A stretch of DNA of 24,902 nt. It comes from DATMTS01 sp035564555. GTDB taxonomy: Bacteria; Actinomycetota; Actinomycetes; Actinomycetales; Microbacteriaceae. The stretch lies in NCBI GenBank assembly GCA_035564555.1, contig DATMTS010000079.1:1-24902 (forward strand). Reading direction: 5' to 3'. The stretch's first letter is position 1. Every line of letters starts with the position of its first letter. The position numbers and the translations under genes are program-made. Of the stretch, positions 21,209 through 24,902 are shown piece after piece. The notes under the pieces are model-generated. The model ran no database searches. It had not been told where the DNA came from and was given only the letters and a program-made list of their open reading frames with translations.

Positions 21209-22336
21209 TCAGGCGAACGCCCCGAGGCCGATCAACGGCACCTTGACCTCCTCGGGGCTGAACGAACCGTGCTGTCCGACCATCGAGCGCGCCGCTATGC
21301 CTGCCGCGGACGAGTCGTAGTAAGCCACTTTGGCGCGGGCTGCCACCAGCACGTCGCCGATCCTCGGTCGTACCGCGTCTTCGACGACCGCGCCGAACCA
21401 CGCTGCGGCGATCGCCTCATCCCTGGTCGCGACCCAGGCGCGGTGTCCTTCCGCAGCGCGCCATGCCTCGGCAAGCGCGGTGGCGTCAACGCCGGCTTCC
21501 AGATGCAACTGCACGCAGCGCGGGTCGCCGGCCACGTGGCGCACCCCGTCGACGAGTTCGCGGACGTCGCCGTAACCGATGTGGGCGCTCGCCGGCACGT
21601 CGAGGATGCCGTGGTCCGCCGTGAGGAACGCGCCCTCCCGTGGGCGCAATGCGCGCCCCAGGCCGCCCATGGCCGCATCCAGTTCCTCGAGTCGCGAGAC
21701 CCAGGCATCCGAGTGCATGCCGGAGGAGTGCGCCGCGATGTCGAGTTCGGGAACGTAGAGATAGATCAGGCTGCGGCCGCCATTGCGCAGCAGTTGTTCG
21801 GCAGCTTCCACCCGTTGCGCCGTGGTCTTCGCCGCGACGTAGTCGGCGCCGCGAAGGATCGCCCGGGTCAGCGGGCTTGCGCGGTAGCGTTCGGGCCCGA
21901 TGACGTAAGGATGAACGTCGTGCGCGCGAGCGTGCTCGAACACCGTGTCGTGGCGCTGCCAACGGCTCGGGTCGGGCACCGCGTTCCACCCACCGAGATG
22001 ATCGAACACGCGATCGCGCTCGGGATCGAGGGTGCGATAGCCGACCATCCCGTGCAGACCGGGAGGTATTCCCGTGCAGAGGGTGGCCAGCGCGGCAGCC
22101 GTCGTGGTCGGAAAACCCGAATCGATCGTCGTCGCCCGCGTCAGTCGCTGCGCGAGATACCGAGCGTGGCCGGCGTGTTCGCGCAGGGCGTGGGCTCCGA
22201 GCCCGTCTGCGAGCACGACGACGGCGCGGTCGATGCCGTGTAGGCCCAGCCTGTTGGGCTCCCCTCGGATGCCGGCGAGGCAACTCGTCAGAACGTCGGC
22301 AAGGCTCACCGCTGATGTGAAGCCGGCCGGTAGCAT
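21209..22336 (-). CDS. Alkaline-phosphatase-superfamily phosphodiesterase
   Basis: A 375-residue protein of the type I phosphodiesterase/nucleotide pyrophosphatase family. The metal- and nucleophile-bearing motifs are in order: D44 in LADGLG, the Thr nucleophile in GFPTTTAAA (about 74-82), ELDIAAH (D199, H203), TADHGILD (D241, H242), and H356 in GQHGSFSPEE. There is no clear signal peptide, so it may act in the cytoplasm. Substrate unknown. The open frame continues upstream past the parC start, so it must begin later; the ATG at 22336 has GGTGGG just upstream. A GTG at 22345 is an alternative and would fit a leaderless start after CACACT. It is divergent from parC across 97 bp. Confidence 0.88.
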   Translation of the reverse strand: MLPAGFTSAVSLADVLTSCLAGIRGEPNRLGLHGIDRAVVVLADGLGAHALREHAGHARYLAQRLTRATTIDSGFPTTTAAALATLCTGIPPGLHGMVGYRTLDPERDRVFDHLGGWNAVPDPSRWQRHDTVFEHARAHDVHPYVIGPERYRASPLTRAILRGADYVAAKTTAQRVEAAEQLLRNGGRSLIYLYVPELDIAAHSSGMHSDAWVSRLEELDAAMGGLGRALRPREGAFLTADHGILDVPASAHIGYGDVRELVDGVRHVAGDPRCVQLHLEAGVDATALAEAWRAAEGHRAWVATRDEAIAAAWFGAVVEDAVRPRIGDVLVAARAKVAYYDSSAAGIAARSMVGQHGSFSPEEVKVPLIGLGAFA

Positions 22337-22352
22337 GGTGCCCACCGGGCCA

Positions 22353-22363
22353 GTGTGACACAC
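22353..22363. repeat. Small inverted repeat between the phosphodiesterase gene and parC
   Basis: GTGTG-A-CACAC, an 11-bp perfect inverted repeat just upstream of the phosphodiesterase start. It could be an operator, but the size makes chance quite possible. Confidence 0.25.
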
Positions 22364-22421
22364 GACGGCCGGGTGCAGCCCGATCCCCACACGTACCACG
22401 GCGGCCGCGCCGACGCCTGAC

Positions 22422-22427
22422 CAGAAT
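22422..22427 (+). promoter_or_regulatory. Candidate -10 box of parC (leaderless start)
   Basis: CAGAAT matches four of six TATAAT positions and ends six bases before the parC ATG. No ribosome-binding site precedes the ATG. No -35 box is recognisable in the GC-rich sequence upstream. Confidence 0.35.
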
Positions 22428-22433
22428 GCACGA

Positions 22434-24902
22434 ATGAGCCCGACAGACGACCAGCACACGACGACGGAGCGCATCGAAGACGTCGACGTCTCCACCGAGA
22501 TGCAGGGGTCGTTTCTCGAATACGCGTATTCGGTCATCTACGCACGGGCGCTGCCCGACGCGCGCGACGGTCTCAAGCCGGTGCAACGGCGCATCCTGTA
22601 TCAGATGAGCGAGATGGGCCTGAGGCCGGACCGCGGTCACGTGAAGTCGGCTCGCGTGACCGGTGAGGTCATGGGCAAGCTGCATCCACACGGTGACAGC
22701 GCCATCTACGACGCGCTGGTGCGTATGGCGCAGGACTTCACGCTGCGGGTGCCGCTGATCGACGGGCACGGCAACTTCGGCTCGCTCGACGATGGACCGG
22801 CTGCGGCGCGCTACACCGAAGCCCGCCTCGCGCCGGCCGCGCTGGCGATGACTGAAGACCTCGACGAAGACGTCGTCGACTTCGTGCCGAACTACGACAA
22901 CCAGCTCACTCAGCCGGAGGTGCTGCCGAGCGCCTTCCCGAATCTGCTGGTGAACGGCGCAAGCGGCATCGCCGTCGGCATGGCCACCAACATGGCGCCG
23001 CACAACCTGATCGAGGTCATCGGCGCGGCCCGGCATCTCATCGCGCACCCCGATGCGACCCTCGACGACCTGATGGAGTACGTGCCTGGCCCGGACCTGC
23101 CCGGCGGCGGCACCATCGTCGGGCTCGACGGCATCCGCGACGCCTACTCGACCGGCCGGGGCAGCTTCAAAACCCGGGCGAAGGTGAACGTCGAGGCGAT
23201 CACCGCTCGCAAGAGCGGTCTGGTCGTGACCGAGTTGCCGTACCTGGTCGGCCCGGAGAAGGTGATCGAGAAGATCAAAGACGGCGTCACCTCCAAGAAG
23301 CTGAACGGCATCTCCGATGTGACCGATCTCAGCGATCGCAGCCGCGGACTGCGCCTGGTGATCGGGATCAAGACCGGCTTCAGCCCGGAGGCGGTACTGG
23401 AGCAGCTCTACCGCTACACACCGCTGGAAGACAGTTTCGCGATCAACAACGTGGCGCTGGTCGACGGCGGACCGCAGACCCTCGGCCTGCGCGACCTGCT
23501 GCAGGTGTACATCGACCACCGAATCTCGGTCGTGACGCGACGCTCCCGTTACCGGCTCGCCCGCAAGCAGGAGCGGTTGCACCTGGTCGAGGGACTGCTC
23601 ATCGCGATCGTCGACATCGACGAGGTCATCCAGGTCATCCGCACCTCCGACGACACCGATCAGGCCCGCAGCCGTCTGATGGATGTCTTCGATCTCAGCC
23701 AGGTGCAGGCGGAGTACATCCTCGAGCTCCGGCTGCGCCGACTGACCAGGTTCTCCCGCATCGAGCTGGAGGCCGAGCGCGACACGCTGCAGCAGGAGAT
23801 CGCCGCGCTGCAGGAGTTGCTCTCCAGCGAAGAACGAATCCGTTCGCTGGTCTCCGACGAGCTCGACGAGGTGGCGGAGCGGTTCGGCACTCCGCGTCGC
23901 ACGCTGCTCACCGCGGCCAGGCCCTCGATCGCGTCGGCCGGGTCGCGCAAGAACCAGGCGACGCTCGAGGTCGCGGATGCCCCGTGCCGGGTCTACCTGT
24001 CGGTCACCGGCCGAATTGCGCGAGTCGACGCGGCGCCGGGGGAAGACGGTCTGCTCGACGCAGCATCGCTCGACCGCATCCCGATGCCGGCCAGACGCAG
24101 CAAACACGACGCGGTGATCTCCACGATCCGCACCACGAGCCGCAGCGAGATCGGCGCCGTGACGAGCACGGGGCGCCTGATCCGCTTCTCCCCCGTCGAT
24201 CTGCCTTCCGTGCCGGCGAACTCGGTGCAACTCGGCGCCGGCGTCAAGGTGGCCGACTATCTCGCGCTCGCCGATCGCACAGAACGCGTTCTCGCTCTCG
24301 TCGAGCTCGAGTCGCTCATCCCGATCGCGCTCGGCACCGCGCAGGGCGTCGTGAAACGCGTCACGCCCGGCGATTGGGCCAACAAGCCCGTCTTCGACAT
24401 CATCGCCCTCAAGCCCGGTGATCGAGTCATCGGCGCGTCGCCGGCCTGCGATGACGACGAACTCGTGTTCGTGGCGAGTGACGGGCAGCTGCTGCGTTTC
24501 GCGGCATCCGGTGTGCGTCCGCAGGGCCGCGGCGCTGGGGGTATGGCCGGGCTGAGTCTGGGATCGGGGGCGAGCGCCGTGTTCTTCGGGGTCGTCCCCG
24601 CATCCGTACGCGACGGCGCGGTCGTGGTCACGGTGGCGACCAATTCGACGACGCTGGCCGGAACCGATGCCGGCAGCGGCAAGGTGAGCGCGTTCGCCGA
24701 GTTCCCAGCGAAGGGCAGGGCGACAGGCGGAGTGCGCGCCCAGCGGTTCCTGAAAGGCGAGGATCAGCTCACCGTGGCATGGGTGGGGCCCGCGCCGGCA
24801 CGCGCGGTCGGCCCGGACGGGGCGACGCGTCAGCTGCCGGAGAACGGTGCCAAGCGCGACGCGTCCGGTACTCCGCTGGAGGCGGTCGTCGGCGCCGTGG
24901 GC
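22434..24902 (+). CDS. parC: DNA topoisomerase IV subunit A (3' end beyond the window)
   Basis: Open for 823 codons to the window edge without a stop, so only the last residues are missing. It starts MSPTDDQHTTTERIEDVDVSTEM and runs into EYAYSVIYARALPDARDGLKP, the type IIA topoisomerase A-subunit opening. The quinolone-pocket motif is HPHGDSAIYD, and the catalytic Tyr lies in AAARYTEARLAP. Next come the tower and a coiled coil (about 440-490), and then the C-terminal beta-pinwheel domain. No canonical GyrA box (QRRGGKG) is seen in the pinwheel; QGRGAGG, around residue 700, occupies a similar place. With the EMGLRPDRGHVKSARV sequence, this favours ParC over GyrA. It decatenates chromosomes as a heterotetramer with ParE, whose gene is not in this window. 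Confidence 0.94.
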   Translation, partial: MSPTDDQHTTTERIEDVDVSTEMQGSFLEYAYSVIYARALPDARDGLKPVQRRILYQMSEMGLRPDRGHVKSARVTGEVMGKLHPHGDSAIYDALVRMAQDFTLRVPLIDGHGNFGSLDDGPAAARYTEARLAPAALAMTEDLDEDVVDFVPNYDNQLTQPEVLPSAFPNLLVNGASGIAVGMATNMAPHNLIEVIGAARHLIAHPDATLDDLMEYVPGPDLPGGGTIVGLDGIRDAYSTGRGSFKTRAKVNVEAITARKSGLVVTELPYLVGPEKVIEKIKDGVTSKKLNGISDVTDLSDRSRGLRLVIGIKTGFSPEAVLEQLYRYTPLEDSFAINNVALVDGGPQTLGLRDLLQVYIDHRISVVTRRSRYRLARKQERLHLVEGLLIAIVDIDEVIQVIRTSDDTDQARSRLMDVFDLSQVQAEYILELRLRRLTRFSRIELEAERDTLQQEIAALQELLSSEERIRSLVSDELDEVAERFGTPRRTLLTAARPSIASAGSRKNQATLEVADAPCRVYLSVTGRIARVDAAPGEDGLLDAASLDRIPMPARRSKHDAVISTIRTTSRSEIGAVTSTGRLIRFSPVDLPSVPANSVQLGAGVKVADYLALADRTERVLALVELESLIPIALGTAQGVVKRVTPGDWANKPVFDIIALKPGDRVIGASPACDDDELVFVASDGQLLRFAASGVRPQGRGAGGMAGLSLGSGASAVFFGVVPASVRDGAVVVTVATNSTTLAGTDAGSGKVSAFAEFPAKGRATGGVRAQRFLKGEDQLTVAWVGPAPARAVGPDGATRQLPENGAKRDASGTPLEAVVGAVG

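Noticed and set aside
21486..24230. A 914-codon open frame on the minus strand under parC
   Set aside because: Antisense shadow of parC and of the phosphodiesterase gene; composition is typical of a GC-driven false frame, and the forward strand gives a full topoisomerase.
22434..24902. Assignment of the last gene as gyrA
   Set aside because: The N-terminal sequence and QRDR context match actinobacterial ParC, and no canonical GyrA box is seen in the C-terminal domain.
1..24902. CRISPR arrays, transposases, phage genes, toxin-antitoxin pairs, tRNA or rRNA genes
   Set aside because: None seen on either strand; all sizeable frames are explained by core genes or are their shadows.

Overview
The window is high-GC DNA with the gene repertoire, GTG/TTG start usage and gene order of an actinobacterium, most likely of the Microbacteriaceae (Leifsonia/Microbacterium-like). 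This is inferred from families largely restricted to Actinobacteria (DUF3000, DUF3093, DUF3159, DUF3710, DUF4193, SepH), from a CysA/SseA-type sulfurtransferase beside a SufE protein, and from an intergenic palindrome of a type I recall as common in Microbacteriaceae. Almost all of it is chromosomal core. I see no rRNA, tRNA, CRISPR array, prophage or insertion sequence. No gene-free stretch exceeds 300 bases; the longest are 19941-20143, 16999-17203 and 1300-1480.

Layout. 1-1299 (-): ammonium transporter amtB with a GlnR-like box upstream. 1481-2533 (-): ZapE/AFG1 ATPase. 2678-4102 (+): sulfurtransferase, a strong terminator hairpin, then a SufE sulfur acceptor. 4147-5313 (-): membrane-anchored alpha/beta hydrolase. 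5400-7185 (+): DUF3000 protein and an RNase D-like HRDC exonuclease, overlapping by 8 nt. 7257-10595 (+): fadA and fadB, a fatty-acid beta-oxidation pair. 10603-10683: palindromic intergenic element. 10706-12060 (-): merR regulator and aldo/keto reductase with a textbook MerR promoter. 12157-14121 (-): dxs (isoprenoid synthesis). 14161-16998 (-): aconitase with a palindromic operator over its promoter. 17204-19061 (-): operon dut-DUF3710-DUF3159 with GTGA overlaps. 19100-19558 (+): DUF3093 membrane protein. 19647-19940 (-): DUF4193 zinc-ribbon protein. 20144-21178 (+): sepH, an FtsZ regulator. 21209-22336 (-): alkaline-phosphatase-superfamily phosphodiesterase. 22434 to the window end (+): topoisomerase IV subunit A (parC), cut off at its 3' end.

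The genes serve housekeeping: nitrogen uptake, sulfur transfer, RNA processing, fatty-acid oxidation, TCA cycle, isoprenoids, nucleotide-pool hygiene, cell division and chromosome decatenation. The only segment that looks accessory is the merR/aldo-keto reductase pair. No undescribed defence or mobile system is visible. The most interesting signals are regulatory: a perfect 24-bp palindrome in a 19-bp-spaced MerR promoter, a near-perfect 20-bp palindrome over the aconitase promoter, a series of genes whose -10 box ends 6-8 nt before the start codon (leaderless mRNAs), and a skew of GGATGY/RCATCC over GGACGY/RCGTCC that runs against the base composition.
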